Shown here: one piece after another, positions 25,490-38,000 of the stretch
How positions within the stretch are numbered: the first letter of the stretch is position 1
How the letters are laid out: every line of letters starts with the position of its first letter
Source of the DNA: Papio anubis
Taxonomy: Eukaryota; Chordata; Mammalia; Primates; Cercopithecidae
Assembly (NCBI RefSeq): GCF_008728515.1
Contig: NC_044981.1
Location: 9,742,895 to 9,806,894 of the forward strand
Length of the DNA stretch: 64,000 nt
Reading direction: 5' to 3'
The notes under the pieces: model-generated
The model's input: the letters and a program-made list of their open reading frames with translations, nothing else
The model's database searches: none
What the model was told of the DNA's origin: nothing
Program-made: the position numbers and the translations under genes

Positions 25490-25740
25490 CATAATAATGT
25501 GTGCCATGAAAATACTAAAAATTAATAATTCAGGTGCGTGGCATTCATATCAGATGAAACAGAACATAAATTCAAAAGTATTAATAGACTAACAGAAGTA
25601 GAAAAGAATTATAACATCCTCCAAACTATAACAATTATAAACTTGTATGCACTTAGCAGATTCAAAATGTATAAAGCATTATCTGACAAAATTACAGGAA
25701 GCAATGGACAGATCCATTCATAATTTTCTCTGATCTACAA
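25490..25740 (+). mobile_element. L1M coding-region fragment
   Basis: The short frame around 25538-25723 reads ITIINLYALSRFKMYKA, resembling the L1 endonuclease-to-RT linker. It lies head to head with the previous L1 fragment. Confidence 0.5.
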
Positions 25741-26329
25741 TGTGTAGATTTTCTCTGATCTACACAATGTGTGGATAAATAAAAAGTTAAGATACATAAA
25801 AATGTCAAGAGGATAAATACATAGAAAATAAACAATCAGTGGAGAACTTGAATGAAGGTAAATGTCAGTTGGATACTGAAAAAAAATAAATGAAAAGATT
25901 AAAAGCAAGACTAATAAGGAAAAACAACGATGGCTAATATTAATAATCAACATTAGGAATGACAAGAAAAATATATAATATGATGATAGAGTTACTTGTA
26001 TTTCAAAATTATAGTAGTAGTTTTGTGTATTTTCTTATAGATACATAAAAATATCTATTGAGTAGTACATCGGTTTCCTTCAGGGAGAAGAACTAGGTTG
26101 CTGGGGAGCAGAAGGGGAAGGCAGGTTTTCTTTTGAACAATGTGAATATATCACCTGCTCAATAAAACTTTAACAAAAGGAGATAAATTTAAAAATTAAA
26201 AAGATAATGTACCATGACCAAGTTAACCCAATTGGTTTTTAATGAATTAAACATAGAAAGATGGCATAATAAGTAACAATCAAAAATTGAACCAGAAAAT
26301 AAATGTCCCCTACCACCCTCCTAAAAACA

Positions 26330-27280
26330 ACAACAACAACAACGGCAACAAAGCCCCAGAACTCTTACAGGTAGATGAGGCAAAACACGGCCCAAAGAAA
26401 AAGTGGACAAAGTATAAGAACAGGCAATTTCCACAAGATAATACCCAAATGGTCAACAGAAATATACGTAATTTCAAAAATGCTCTAATATACTTGTATC
26501 CAGAAAAATCCTAGTTAAAATAGATATTATTTCATGGCAATTGAATTGGCAAAACTAATCTGACAGCAACAAGGGTTGATAGAATGTGGGCCAAAGCAAC
26601 TCTCTTACACAACTGTAAGGAGGGTAAATTGACACACTAGGGGTGGCAGTGTCACTAGTCTATACATTTAGAAAGTGTGTGCATGTGATTCAGCCATTCT
26701 TTTGGGGGTTATATAGTCTCTAGTGAAATTCCCACCCATGTGCACAAGCAGAGCATGTTCAGGACTGGTCATTGTGGCTTTGTTTGCAACAGAGTATAAC
26801 TAGAAACAACTACAATAACATAAATAAATAAATTTTGTTACAATCCTGCAAAGGAAGTCAATACAACAAAATTAGTAAATTAGAAATAGACAGATATAGT
26901 TAGATAAATATCAAAGACAACGTTGACAGAAAATAAAAGTTGCAGAAGCAGATGTGAACTATGATATATTTATGCAAAGCTTAAAAACATAGAAAAGATA
27001 TACATTGTTAGTGATTCCATATATATGTAGAAAATGTTTTAAAATATACATGGAAATGATCAATAACAAATCTGAGAAGGCTGAGAATGGAATTAGGAAG
27101 CAGTTCACAGGGAGCATTAATCACTGATAAATGTTATTTTTTCATAGAAAAAATGGGAAGTAATACGGCAAAATGGTAAAAATCAGCAAAGCTGGCTACT
27201 GGGTACTGGTGTTTGCTATGTTATTTTCTGTATGAGATGTTTAAAATATTTAATAATTTCAAAAATAAAAATAAAGTACT
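26330..27280 (+). mobile_element. Old L1/HAL1-type 3' region
   Basis: A decayed series includes acacaactgtaaggagggta, tttgtttgcaacagagtata and a Lys-rich broken frame. It starts after a short (CAA)n run at about 26326-26345. Assignment is weak. Confidence 0.4.
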
Positions 27281-27970
27281 TATTACAAGGCTGCTTATCA
27301 CTGGTAATACTTGTAGCATTAGTACAATGCTGGTAGTGCTATTACATGCTGTCGTTATTATAATTAATACCAATCCATCAACTGCTATTTTAACTGACAC
27401 GAATGTTTACTGCTAGAGGATACACCCTGTTAAAGAAGCTTGTGAATCTTCTGGTAAATGCAACAATCCTTTTATAAGAAGGAGAATAATCTCTAATAGC
27501 ATATATATTCTGTAAGTTGGAATTTTTGTAGATTGACTATTTCAAAAAATTTTATTTGCTTATTTACTGCCTGACTAAACCAGTCTTTGAAAACAAAGGC
27601 CAATAAAATAAACTGTATTAATTGACAACTATTTTTCTGAAAATCTTTTATCTTTCATAGCCAGTTTTTGGTTACCAGTCTTGTAAGCATGCAAGAAAAA
27701 TTGAAATCTAAAAATAAGAACCAACAGAAGTCAAATTATGCCCCCTTAACAAGAACAACAAAAAAAACTTTCAAAGCAATAAGGACATGGAGAAAGACTT
27801 GTTTCAATGATGTTATTTTATATTTACATATGTAATAGATAATGTGATATAAAAACTAATATTCAAACATATTTAAAAAGAATGATAGTTTCTTATATTC
27901 GTAATATAATTTATACAACACGACGTGAAATACTAGCAATAGAATGCTGGGGAAAAAAATGTCAACCAAC

Positions 27971-28184
27971 CCTGAGAAGAGTGTACTGTGGATTTAGCTT
28001 CTTCCTCATCCATTGAGGCACAAGCATTCTTCTCTGTTTCTTTGTCTGAAAGGCCAGCTGTATTATCCACTCCTGATTCTGCTTTCTCTCCTTTAGCCAT
28101 TAGACAAACTGGAAATTCAGGGGAAAGTGGAGTGCGGCCTTCATGATTTTTTTGACCATCAAGATGCAAAGGAAGTTTAATGAC
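27971..28184 (-). CDS. Exon 6, end of domain and acidic tail
   Basis: This exon is 214 bases: 71 codons plus one base. The acceptor is tgctctcttaatag, and the best donor is CAGG|gttggt, which is weak. The peptide starts VIKLPLHLDGQKNHEG, which would complete the last strand of the domain, then turns hydrophilic: Lys/Glu-rich with KGEKAESGVD, KETEKNACASMDEEEAK and a Ser-Ser-Gln end. Such composition suggests a disordered, possibly phosphorylated tail. The open frame runs on into the intron with an aromatic-rich stretch of different character, so splicing near 27971 is more likely than read-through. Confidence 0.74.
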
Positions 28185-29778
28185 CTATTAAGAGAGCAAT
28201 CTGTTATCTAAATTGTTGAAACTATTACATAGTTTTCATCTTTAAAAAAGAGACAATTTGAAAAGCTAAAATATCAATAATAAATTCAGTTTTCCAGACA
28301 TTATATGCTTTGGTTTGGTTGCATTACAAAGAATGCAGGTTTTTTGCATTAACAAATTTACACAAGTGCTTCAGATAGTACCATTTGCTCTGTATATATT
28401 AGTTTCTCCTTTATTTCAGTTTATAATTTTTAAAATTTCTTCTTCCAAATAACACTATCTAACGTTCATACTAGGAGAAAATTAGCAAATATTCATTCAC
28501 TATTTACCATCTCCAAGAAATAATATCTTAAGTTCAACAAGAAATGACAAGATTGTAGAATCTAGCAGTGAATGAGCGCTCATTATACAATTTTTTCAAT
28601 TTTTCTCTATGTTTAAAATTTTAATAGTAAAAGTGCTTGGAGACAGTAATGACACAAGAAGTGAAATATTCAGGAAAGTGAGGAATTGACAGACAAAGCT
28701 TCCTGGGAAAGAGTGACAGGCTATCTTTCTGACATCATTTTCACTGTTGCATCCTTACACACATGCTGTGGGGAGTCTCAGAGCTGTTGGCCAACCTCCT
28801 CTGGGATGCTCAGGGTTATTAGTCTGAGTACTATCCCTAATGACACTGTGAGAGAACACGTGAATTCATGGCTAAGCCACGTGCCCTGGCTCTGCCAGCC
28901 CCTCGTTGACAGTAGCAGTTTCTCCACACTGACTGACCCAGGAGAGAAATGTTCAGGATTCACCTGGATTGACTTGTTTCCTTTTTATCTTCTAACAGGG
29001 CATTGCAAAAAAAACACTTTGCTGTTCCATCATCTGCATTACTTCTCTTTTCTCTTCCCAATTCCACCTTATTCTTTTCTGAGTAAATACAGCATTAACT
29101 TGTTCAAAAATGTTTGCATTTGAGAAAACTTATATTGGAAAAATCCACAACTTTTAGAATTTCACATAAGAGGAAACTGAGGTGTCCAGAAAAGAAGTTT
29201 TTTGTTTTTGTCCTCATGAGAGAGAAGGATCTACATGCGTACTTATTCTGCCTACAATCAGAAAATCATGCATCTTGCATGTTATTATTCTCATTAATAA
29301 GACTCGCTTCCCCATGAAATGTTCAGAAGGAGAAAATTATTTTTATTGTCTATCAAATAAGAATGTTAGTGGACAATTGCATCCATTTCTAATGGATAAT
29401 GCCAGCTGAACTCTGCAAATAAATTATAGTATTCCTTATTTTTCTCTACAGAGTATTTTTAATAGAAAGTCAGAAAAAAACGAGGCAAATTTTAGTAATA
29501 CGTTCAAATTCAAGTAGATTTTGGTCAAATCAAATTATTCTAACGCTGCTAAAATGTACCCGCTTTTCTTGACCTTGCAAATATTAAACACTACTTTGAA
29601 TTTAACCTCAAATATATACTATCTTTATGATGAATAACAGTACTACATAAATTGTCCTTTATAAAACAAAGCTGGTTCTGACTTTCCATCCCATAATTTA
29701 TAGAACACTGAATTTTAGGAAATAGTTAGTGAAAAAGTCAGTTAATAATTATAGATGTCTTCCACATTAGTTAGACCA
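28185..29778 (-). other. Intron 5 (between exons 6 and 5), unique part
   Basis: Mostly unique sequence. The plus-strand frame of 145 codons at 28686-29123 has no codon bias, splice or homology support that I can see. The rest of this intron holds two Alus and short tandem repeats. Confidence 0.4.
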
Positions 29779-29782
29779 AAAT

Positions 29783-29821
<39 letters not shown>

Positions 29822-30108
29822 TTTTGAGTCAGAGTTTCGCTCTTGTTGCCCAAGCTGGAGTGCGGTGGCGCGATCTTGGTTCACTGCAACCTCCACCTCC
29901 CAGGTTCAAGCGATTCTCCTGCCTCAGCCTCCTGAGTAGCTGGGATTATAGGCACCTGCCACCTCGCCCAGCTAATTTTTGTATTTTTAGTAGAGACAAA
30001 GTTTAACCATGTTGGTCAGGCTGGTCTCAAACTTCTGACCTCAGGTGATCCACCCGCCTCGGCCTCCCAAAGTGCTGAGATTACAGGCATAAGCCACCAC
30101 ACCCAGCC
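29779..30108 (-). mobile_element. AluS, inverted, with a (TTTA)n tail
   Basis: Eleven TTTA units at 29780-29823 are the expanded tail of an inverted AluS that ends caccacacccagcc. The flanks gaccaaaattta and cccaaactttac are an imperfect target duplication. Confidence 0.92.
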
Positions 30109-30682
30109 CAAACTTTACTTTCTTATGGCTATATTTATTTTGACTCTTGGTATGGAATTCAGGTCACCAATTTTTAAAATATTTTCTTATGGATTTTCTA
30201 TAGTTATCTTCAACCTTTAGATAAATTTTCAATTTTTTTTACATTCACTTATAATAGTCTTCCTTTTCAAGCTTATTTATATCAGCATTTCTGATTCTTA
30301 GAAGGTTTTAAAAAGTTCTGATGCCTGACACCCCACCACAAAACAACTAAATTAAAATATCTGAGACTAGAACCCAGGCAAAAGTATTTCTAAAACTTCC
30401 CACAGAATTCTAGTGTGCAATCAGATTTATCTTAGGATGGCACTATTTCCAAAATGAATAGACAGGTACATATTCACATAAACATTATTTTATTAATAGC
30501 ATACCTACACTGCCCCAACATGACATTTCAGCGAAACATTATAATGGAATTAGATAAGAAGAAAAAATGCCAGGTAATTCTACTCAAAGTAAATAGGACA
30601 CAGGAAGACCGTTGCTGATTTTAAGGACGAAATTACTTGTGCTTCCTGGGAACACCCAATTGAATAGTTCTATCAGTTAGGT

Positions 30683-30716
30683 AAGTAGATAGGTAGACAG
30701 ACAGACAGACAGATAC
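30683..30716 (+). repeat. Short (GATA/GACA)n microsatellite
   Basis: Units gtagataggtagacagacag continue into gacagatac, about 8 tetranucleotides with variation. Confidence 0.8.
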
Positions 30717-30928
30717 ATTACATAGATATAAATAAAACTTCAAACATGAAGATGAAGAAGAACAATTGACGGCATTATATGACACGAACAACCTGGGGAA
30801 AAACATCATAATCAGGAAGAATAACTTTGGATACAAAGAACACACCACGAACGCGCTGGAATGCTTATCCTTTTTGCATCCCTAGAGCAGGCAATGCCCA
30901 ACGCACAATAGAAGCTCAGTAAACACTT

Positions 30929-31169
30929 TTTTTTTTTGGAGATAGGGTCTTGCTCTGTTGCCCAGGCTGGAGTGCAGTGGCGCGATCTCGGCTCCCTGCG
31001 ACCTCCGCCTCCTGGGTTCAAGTGATTCTCCTGCCTCGGCCTTTCAAGTAGCTGAGATTACAGGTGTGTGCCACCAAGCCTGACTAGTTTTTGTAGCTTT
31101 TTAGTAGAGACAGGGTTTCACCATGTTGACTAGGCTGGTCTTGAACGCCTGGTATCAAGTGATTCACCT
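30929..31169 (-). mobile_element. Truncated Alu, inverted
   Basis: Poly(T) then ggagatagggtcttgctctg through cgcctggtatcaagtgattc. The left monomer end is missing. It sits 360 bases downstream of exon 5 on the minus strand. Confidence 0.88.
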
Positions 31170-31529
31170 TGACAAGGAAACTTACCAGAGCTCCATCACC
31201 ATGTTGATGAGATGAAGCTGCACACTCTACCCCAGCAGTGACAGATTGTGAACTGAGACTTGAGTGGCAGCTCTGGCCCATTCACAACGCAGAAAATTTT
31301 ATTAAATGATCTTTCAATTTCCCACTAATTCTATAATTTTATTCCTTTTTCCAAATATTGATTTAATCTGTATTATCAGAAATCAGCATTAAGATGTAAT
31401 AACTTTTACCATTCTATGCCAGTTTACTTATTAAATTTTCCAGTGGCATGAAAGGAAGCTGAAGGCTAGAAAGAGGCAGCTTTAGAAAACATTTTAATTC
31501 CTTGCCACTTAAAAAATCATATTGCAAAC

Positions 31530-31793
31530 CTGAAAATAGAGATTGCACAGCCAATGGTCCAAGTCCGGACAAATCAAATCTTCAATCTTCCTAAAGTTGC
31601 TGAGTTTCTGGTCATAATGTCCTCGGAGAAGGGGACACTTAAATTTTCCCTCCACTGTATTAAAGTTGTTATCACACAAAGGGAACACTGCCCAGCCCAC
31701 AGCCTGGTCCAGGCAAGCACATGTGCCACGAAGGAGAAAGAGTTCAAACAAGAAAGCCATGCCAGGGCTCACATTTTTCTTTTGAGGGAGCAC
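31530..31793 (-). CDS. Exon 5, continuation of the beta-rich domain
   Basis: This exon is 264 bases, 88 codons, phase 0 to phase 0. The acceptor is taatatttttcatag and the donor CAG|gtttgc is clearly weaker than consensus. The peptide has a basic turn (VLPQKKNVSPG), a hydrophobic strand (MAFLFELFLLRG), a Val-Gly-Trp motif followed by FPLCDNNFNTVEGKFKCPLL, and a charged helix-like stretch ending DLDHWLCNLYFQ. Strand, Gly-Trp, strand, then a loop ending in Gly, is reminiscent of the later strands of atypical C2 domains in basal-body proteins; that is inference. It is separated from exon 4 by a 21.7-kb intron, and the protein reads smoothly across the junction. Confidence 0.76.
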
Positions 31794-32065
31794 CTATGAA
31801 AAATATTAAGAAAAGAGAAGATAGAGACGCTTGTGGTTTTAGAAACACGTTACATTCAGTGATGACTATACACAATTTAGAATTAAGTAAAACGTTGGTC
31901 TATACTCCTGTGGTTGGCCCTTGAAAACTCACCATTGGATGTCTTTACATTCACAGTCCTTCTAGCCCCAGGTAATTGAGCAACCATGAAAATGTGATCT
32001 ACACAAATTTGACCCTGCCAGGTAAAGAGTCTAAACTTCATGCGTTTTAGAAATCAAGTTTGCAG

Positions 32066-32381
32066 GCCGGGCGCGGTGGCTCACGCCTGTAATCCCAGCA
32101 CTTTGGGAGGCCGAGGCGGGCGGATCACAAGGTCAGGAGATCGAGATCACGGTGAAACCCCGTCTCTACTAAAAAAAAATACAAAAAATTAGCCGGGCGC
32201 GGTTGTGGGCGCCTGTAGTCCCAGCTACTCGGGAGGCTGAGGCAGGAGAATGGCATGAACCTGGGAGGCGGAGCTTGCAGTGAGCCGAGATCGCGCCACT
32301 GCACTCCAGCCTGGGCGACAGAGCGAGACTCCGTCTCAAAAAAAAATAAAAATAAAAAAAAAAATAAAAAATAAAAAGAAA
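32066..32381 (+). mobile_element. Young Alu with 12-base deletion (AluYd-like)
   Basis: Nearly consensus from ggccgggcgcggtggctcac. The segment gagatcgagatcacggtg lacks 12 bases of the usual ccatcctggctaac portion, the deletion I associate with the AluYd lineage. Perfect flanks agaaatcaagtttgca at about 32050 and 32377 mark insertion. CpGs are largely intact, so it is young. Confidence 0.93.
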
Positions 32382-34426
32382 TCAAGTTTGCAACATGTTA
32401 ACTCACATAGTAGTCTGTCTTTTCACTTCATTCCTCTTTGATCGAGCTGGCACCTCTACTGTATAACTATTTCTATCTTCCATAAGAGTCATTGTTTTGA
32501 ATGCCTGCCATTCATTTTTGTATCATTCACTTACCCAGCACAACTGCATCACACAGAACAAATGCTTTTTAAAAAGTTATTAAATAAATTATCACAAATT
32601 ATCCTACCCATAATAATAACTTGAATTATTATTCCAAAGTCCACCTCTGGAAGAATGAATAGAGTCCTACTTAATTTTGTGATTTTTCTGTTTATTTCAG
32701 TTGACACTATAATGCACATGCTGTATAAGTGAGTTGTCAGTGCTAAATAAATAGAACTGAATGTAAAGATGGGCGAAATAATCAGAATGACCAAGCCACT
32801 GATCAAGTCCCCAGATGTAGAGATGGAGCCTATTCCATGACCTTAAAACAAAATTTAGAGAAATGTAAGACACAAATAATCTTTTTTAAAAACTGAGTTA
32901 GAGCCTTCGATTTCTTTTTAGAATTTTGTGTGGATAATTACAAGTAGACAAAGATTGGAACTTAGACTATTTTTAAACACATATTTAACCAAAAGTGTGT
33001 AGGTATATTGTATATGATTTTTATAAATATTCCAAGACTTAGTTTAGGTATAAAATGAAACAGAGGCATCTGTTGAAAAATGCCATAACCTTGTGGCAGC
33101 TGCTATTAAACCATTAACAGGATCAGGTTTTATTTAAACCAGATTTATCATTTTTTTACAACAGCCTATGCGAAAGCTAAAAACACTAGGCACAAATCAC
33201 TGACAAAAGAGAACCTTATTCAAGCTGTACTTTTCATTTGGCTAGTTGGCTGTGAGTAACCTTTGTGATACGAGAATAAAAGTTGAATTGGGAGAAGGAG
33301 TTAGAATCCTGTTTTGGGCCATCATTTAAAAATCAAGTTGAACTGATACTATCGACAATAATTTCATCTATTTTTAGCCCTGCATTTAGAAGTGAAAACT
33401 AGAGCCCCTGTTACACTAAACTCCTATGTATTCAGCTATACATTCAAAGTAGATGAATTAAGAATTTGTCCAGTACTGACTCAATTCTATCATTAATTTT
33501 GTTGCGGTCTTAGGAAGTCACTTCTTTTACATACAAGTTTCCATGCATTTGAGTTCTCTCTCAATAAAAAACAAAGCTATAAATATCTTCTTCTCAAAGT
33601 TAATGTAATTATCCACTTAGTAAATACAAACGTTCCCAGAAAATATGAAATGTGCCTTTATAAAATTTATTTATTCTAGGACCATCCCAACCACTTCTAA
33701 GATGACTTAGTAATAGTTCACTTTAATAAACAGAAAAATAGCATAGTCAAGGTTAAAATACATCTGTGAACATGTAAAGCAGCAGCATCATTTTTTTGAG
33801 TATGTGAGAAATAGTTCAAGGCTACCAAGCACAATAATAAATACCATGCAGTCCTGTGTCACCTCAAGAGGAACTCCATCTCAACGTGTTCTACAAGATG
33901 GGGGAGTCACATGCAACTACCCTGACAGCCCCTAAAATAGTTAAGCATGTGAACAAGACCACACCTAGTCACCGATACTGAGAAGGAAAATGAAAGTCAT
34001 AAATTGTTAAATAAAGGAAATGACTTTATCTGATAACAGTTGTAGTTTTTCGTTTGGTGCCTTTCCTTTGTTGCATATTGTAGGAGAAATCTTCTGCCCT
34101 GCAGTATGTAGCTTGTAATTCATTCGTTTCCTCTTTGGCGAGAAAGGCCACTAAATTTCAGCGTACTTTGCAGAGGATCCTTTTCACAAATCTGAGTACT
34201 TCCATAGCTATCCCATGATGATTTTTCAGTAGCTTTGTAGTTAAATACCATATGTTAAGAAAAATACATGTGTTGGTCTCCCCCAACTATCAATGCCCTC
34301 CGTCAGGAGAGTCCTGGTAGGTGGCGATCATAATAGCCTCAGAGTCCCTTAATTTAGTGAATGCCATGAAGAACACCTCTGTGATGCTGCTCCTCTCCCT
34401 CTTCCTACCCTCCACCTTCAAGTACT

Positions 34427-34540
34427 GGGCTGAATACCTGAGTGATGAAGTAATCTGTACAACAAACCCCCACGACACGAGTTTACCTATGTAAAAAATC
34501 TTCACATGAACCCCCAAACCTAAAATAAAAGTTAAAAGAG
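34427..34540 (+). mobile_element. L1P 3' tail fragment
   Basis: The stretch aagtaatctgtacaacaaac, gagtttacctatgtaaaaaa, cctaaaataaaagttaaaag is the end of a primate L1 3' region. Frames at 34290-34671 are not supported. Confidence 0.65.
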
Positions 34541-34759
34541 AAGAGTACCCCTCTGGAAGGAAGAGCTGCTGCAAAGCTGAATTCCACTGCATAGCATAAG
34601 GGTGATACATTTGATCTTCCATATTGCAAAAGGTACATGTGAAAGGTGAGTGGAGAAAAAATAGAATCCAAGAAGCAAACGGGAATTTTGAAGTCTTACT
34701 GTTAAATGGAGGATTGGAAGAGAAGGTAAAATTCCTTATACTTTAAAAATGTAAAGGAT

Positions 34760-35067
34760 AGGCCGGGTGTGGTGGCTCACGCCTGTAATCCCGGCACTTT
34801 GGGAGGCCGAGGCGGGCAGATCATGAGGTCAAGAGATCAAGACCATCCTGGCTAACATGGTGAAATCCCGTCTCTACCAAAAATACAAAAAATTAGCCCA
34901 GCGTGGTGGTGGGCGCCTGTAGTCCCATCTACTCGGGAGGCTGAGGCCGAAGAATGGGGTGAACCCGGGAGGCGGAGCTTGCAGTGAGCCAAGATCAGGC
35001 CACTGCACTCCAGCCTGGGCAACACAGTGAGACTCGGTCTCAAAAAAAAAAAAAAAAAAAAAAAAAA
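34760..35067 (+). mobile_element. AluY, plus orientation
   Basis: Full dimer ggccgggtgtggtggctcac to a 26-base A tail. The flanks aaaaatgtaaagg and aaaactgtaaagc form the duplication. It is the last Alu in the window. Confidence 0.93.
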
Positions 35068-35249
35068 CTGTAAAGCATACACTTTTAAACTACTTTTAGG
35101 TATACTTTTAAATTAAAGCACTCCAGAGAGGACTAGAGTAAATGCAAAAATGATAACCATGCACATTCACAAAACGTTGTTCATTTTTCTGGACTTTTGG
35201 ATTTTTTGTAATGATTATTATTTTTACAGAAAATAAGTATACTAAGTGA

Positions 35250-36635
35250 TTACAAAAATCAGAGAGCCTTCAATGTCCTGCTTCCGGTTATGATGGAGAT
35301 GATCAAAAGTAACCAACACTTCCATCATAAAAAGGAAACAAATCAGTTAAATTACAAAATTGTATTTTTAATCCATTGGGAAACGGGGGACACAAAGAAA
35401 TTTAGGGGAAACTAAATCTCATAGAGGGATCAGCCCTTCCTATATGAACTAGGATAGAGGCAGCTTTAATCCCAGGAAACAGGTGAGGAAGCAGACCAGT
35501 CACTGGGTAGACTACTTTGCAGGGGAAAGAGAAACTGGCTGAACTTTTAACCATCATGGGCTCTTATGGAACACTGAAAACATATCAGCCTCAGACAAAG
35601 AGCAAGTTCTCACTATTTACCAATTCTCAACCGTGGGACTTTTAACAAGTGCTCAGCAGCATGTGGGCAATTGAGTCTAGATGGGGAGCAAAAAGAGATT
35701 TCCAGTGGCACAGAAATCCTGGGACAGCGCTGGAGAGCAGAGCAGAATGTTAGTTACATGGTGCATGGATAAGCAAGCCCAGCTGGAAGGAGGGACTTTT
35801 ACAGCTTAAAGCTTTGGAAACTGGTAGTAAATTAAAACTAACTAAAGCTATAAACCCAACCCCAACTAAGCTCAATTCCTAATTTGATCAGAGAGATCAG
35901 CCCTTGTGGAGGAGAAATACTTTCCACTCCAGTCTCTGTAATTGGCTTATATACAATATCTGGCATCTAATACACAACTGTGAGACATCCATGGAAGGAG
36001 GAAAATGTGATGCATGAACAAAAGAAAACCAATCAATGAAACCCACCCACAAATGGCCGGATGTTGGAACTAACTAAGACTACAATCATTACAAATAGGA
36101 CCCAAAATCAGAGGAAAAGATAGAAATAACTGAAAAAGTTTTGAATAGCTCCGAAAAGAATTTTTAAAATGTTTAGAACAGAAATCTAAAGTATTTGAAA
36201 TAATAAAATTATTAAATGGGCATAACAGCAGAAATGGACACAACAGAAAAAGGATATGTGAACTCTAACAGAGGTCAATAGAAATTATTCCAACTGAGGC
36301 ATAAAGTCAAAAAGAATAAAAAAGTAAAATAGACTAGAGCATGAAAGAATTGTGGGGCAGTAATAAACAGTCTAACACACATACATTTGGAATCCTAAAA
36401 TGAGAAGAGAAAGATGATAGTTCAGGAAAAAGTATTTGAAGAGATAATGGCTGAGAATTTTTCAAAATTGATGAAAGACATCAATCTACAAAACCAGAAG
36501 CTCAGAAAATCTTAAGCAGAAGAAATACAAAGAAAATACCACCCAGGCATATCATAATCAAACTGATTGAAAATCAAAGATAAGGAGAAATCATAAAGAC
36601 CCATCAATGATACCTAACAAAAAAACTCATTAATG
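35250..36635 (+). mobile_element. L1M 5'/early coding fragment
   Basis: It includes ctgagaatttttcaaaattg, atgaaagacatcaatctaca and catatcataatcaaactgat, the sense version of the motifs seen inverted at 640-705. All frames are broken. Confidence 0.65.
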
Positions 36636-37035
36636 ACTGTCAAAGGAACACACTTAGGCAAGTATCCATATTTCCTTATCATGAAATTCTGAATTTAATA
36701 TAAAATATTATAAATCATATGGTAAAATCTAACTTTTACTTCTTTGCCCTGCTTCTTTCCTCTGGTCACATAAAGTTACTTTTATTTCTGGCACTGCACA
36801 AAAGGTCTCCAGAAACTTGGTTTATTATAAGTTCTACTTTTGGTTGTTTTTTGCCTGACATCATATATTTACCATATAAATGGTAATTCCTTAGCATCAT
36901 ATTCAGGACCCTAATGCAGTATCATAGCAATCTAAATTTCTAATTTTGTCTCCTCTTAAACACATACTTAAATACATATTAACATGTATAATACATATCA
37001 TATTAAATATTGTCAAAATTATTTTTCAAATGCCT

Positions 37036-37073
37036 GTACACACACACACAGAGAGATAGAGAGAGAGAGAGAA
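37036..37073 (+). repeat. (CA)n(GA)n compound microsatellite
   Basis: Short CA repeat followed by GA repeats with one GATA, about 38 bases. Confidence 0.85.
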
Positions 37074-37789
37074 AATTATTTTCTCACGAAAGCCTATTCA
37101 TCAGGAAATTCTTCTTCCTCCCCCAAGGTATTTTGCTCATTATGATCAAGGAATCTTGCCTTCAGTTTGGACAAGACCTTCGAGGTTATCATTTCTAATC
37201 CACAGGTTCTCAAGCAAACACACAGGCAGAGACACTGATAGGACCCAGACACAGGCCCAAGGATGGTGTGTCAGACAAGGAGAATCGGAACTAAACTCAA
37301 GGATATCTTCCAAGTCTGACATTCTATGAGGAATAGGGATAGTCAACACAGCAAATCAGTATACTTAATGTGCATTAGAAATAACAAAATTTTCTCTTTG
37401 AGGCAGACAATTCTGAATACCTGAGTGGGAACTGAAGCCACAGAATAGAGTCATCTAGGTTATCCCCTGAAAGTTTCATAGAACCATTACTGTTTTTTCC
37501 ATTCTTTCAGTTCAGAAAAATAAATAGGTAAATCAGCTCCAATCTCCAGTCTTTCTGCTATAGGATAAGAAAAAGTAGCTATTCTTAGAAACCTGTCTTG
37601 GCCTAGGGATCAAGAACACAGGGTAGTAACAACTACAACTGTCATTGCTTCTAAACAGAAGAGAGAGATTCTTACTTCCTATACCATGGGAAAACCAGCA
37701 TTCTCATGTCAAATCTAGTAGTTCCCGGTTCCTGTTTTAGGAAATTTACTTTTTTGGTTCCTTAATTTTAAAAATTAGTATAATATCAA

Positions 37790-38000
37790 CAGTTAAGTTT
37801 CATTCCCTAAGTGCAAGACACTTTTTGAAAGCACTTTATCCTTATTAACTCAATAGCTACTATAATCCTACGAAGTAGATTCTATAGACTCAATTTTACA
37901 AATAACACAGCTGGGGGAAGGTCCAAGGTCATACAAAACGATGTGGAGGTTAGAGCTGGGATCTGATTTTAGGCAATCTGCACCAGTCAGTCATGCTAAG
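37790..38000 (+). mobile_element. MIR
   Basis: It follows MIR order: aagtgcaagacactttttga, ctttatccttattaactca, caattttacaaataacacag, aaggtccaaggtcata and a final gggatctgattttaggcaat. Confidence 0.7.

Noticed and set aside
28686..29123. Plus-strand frame of 145 codons, among the longest in the window
   Set aside because: No recognised motif, no splice partners, and it lies in an intron opposite the gene. A single frame of this size is expected by chance in 64 kb.
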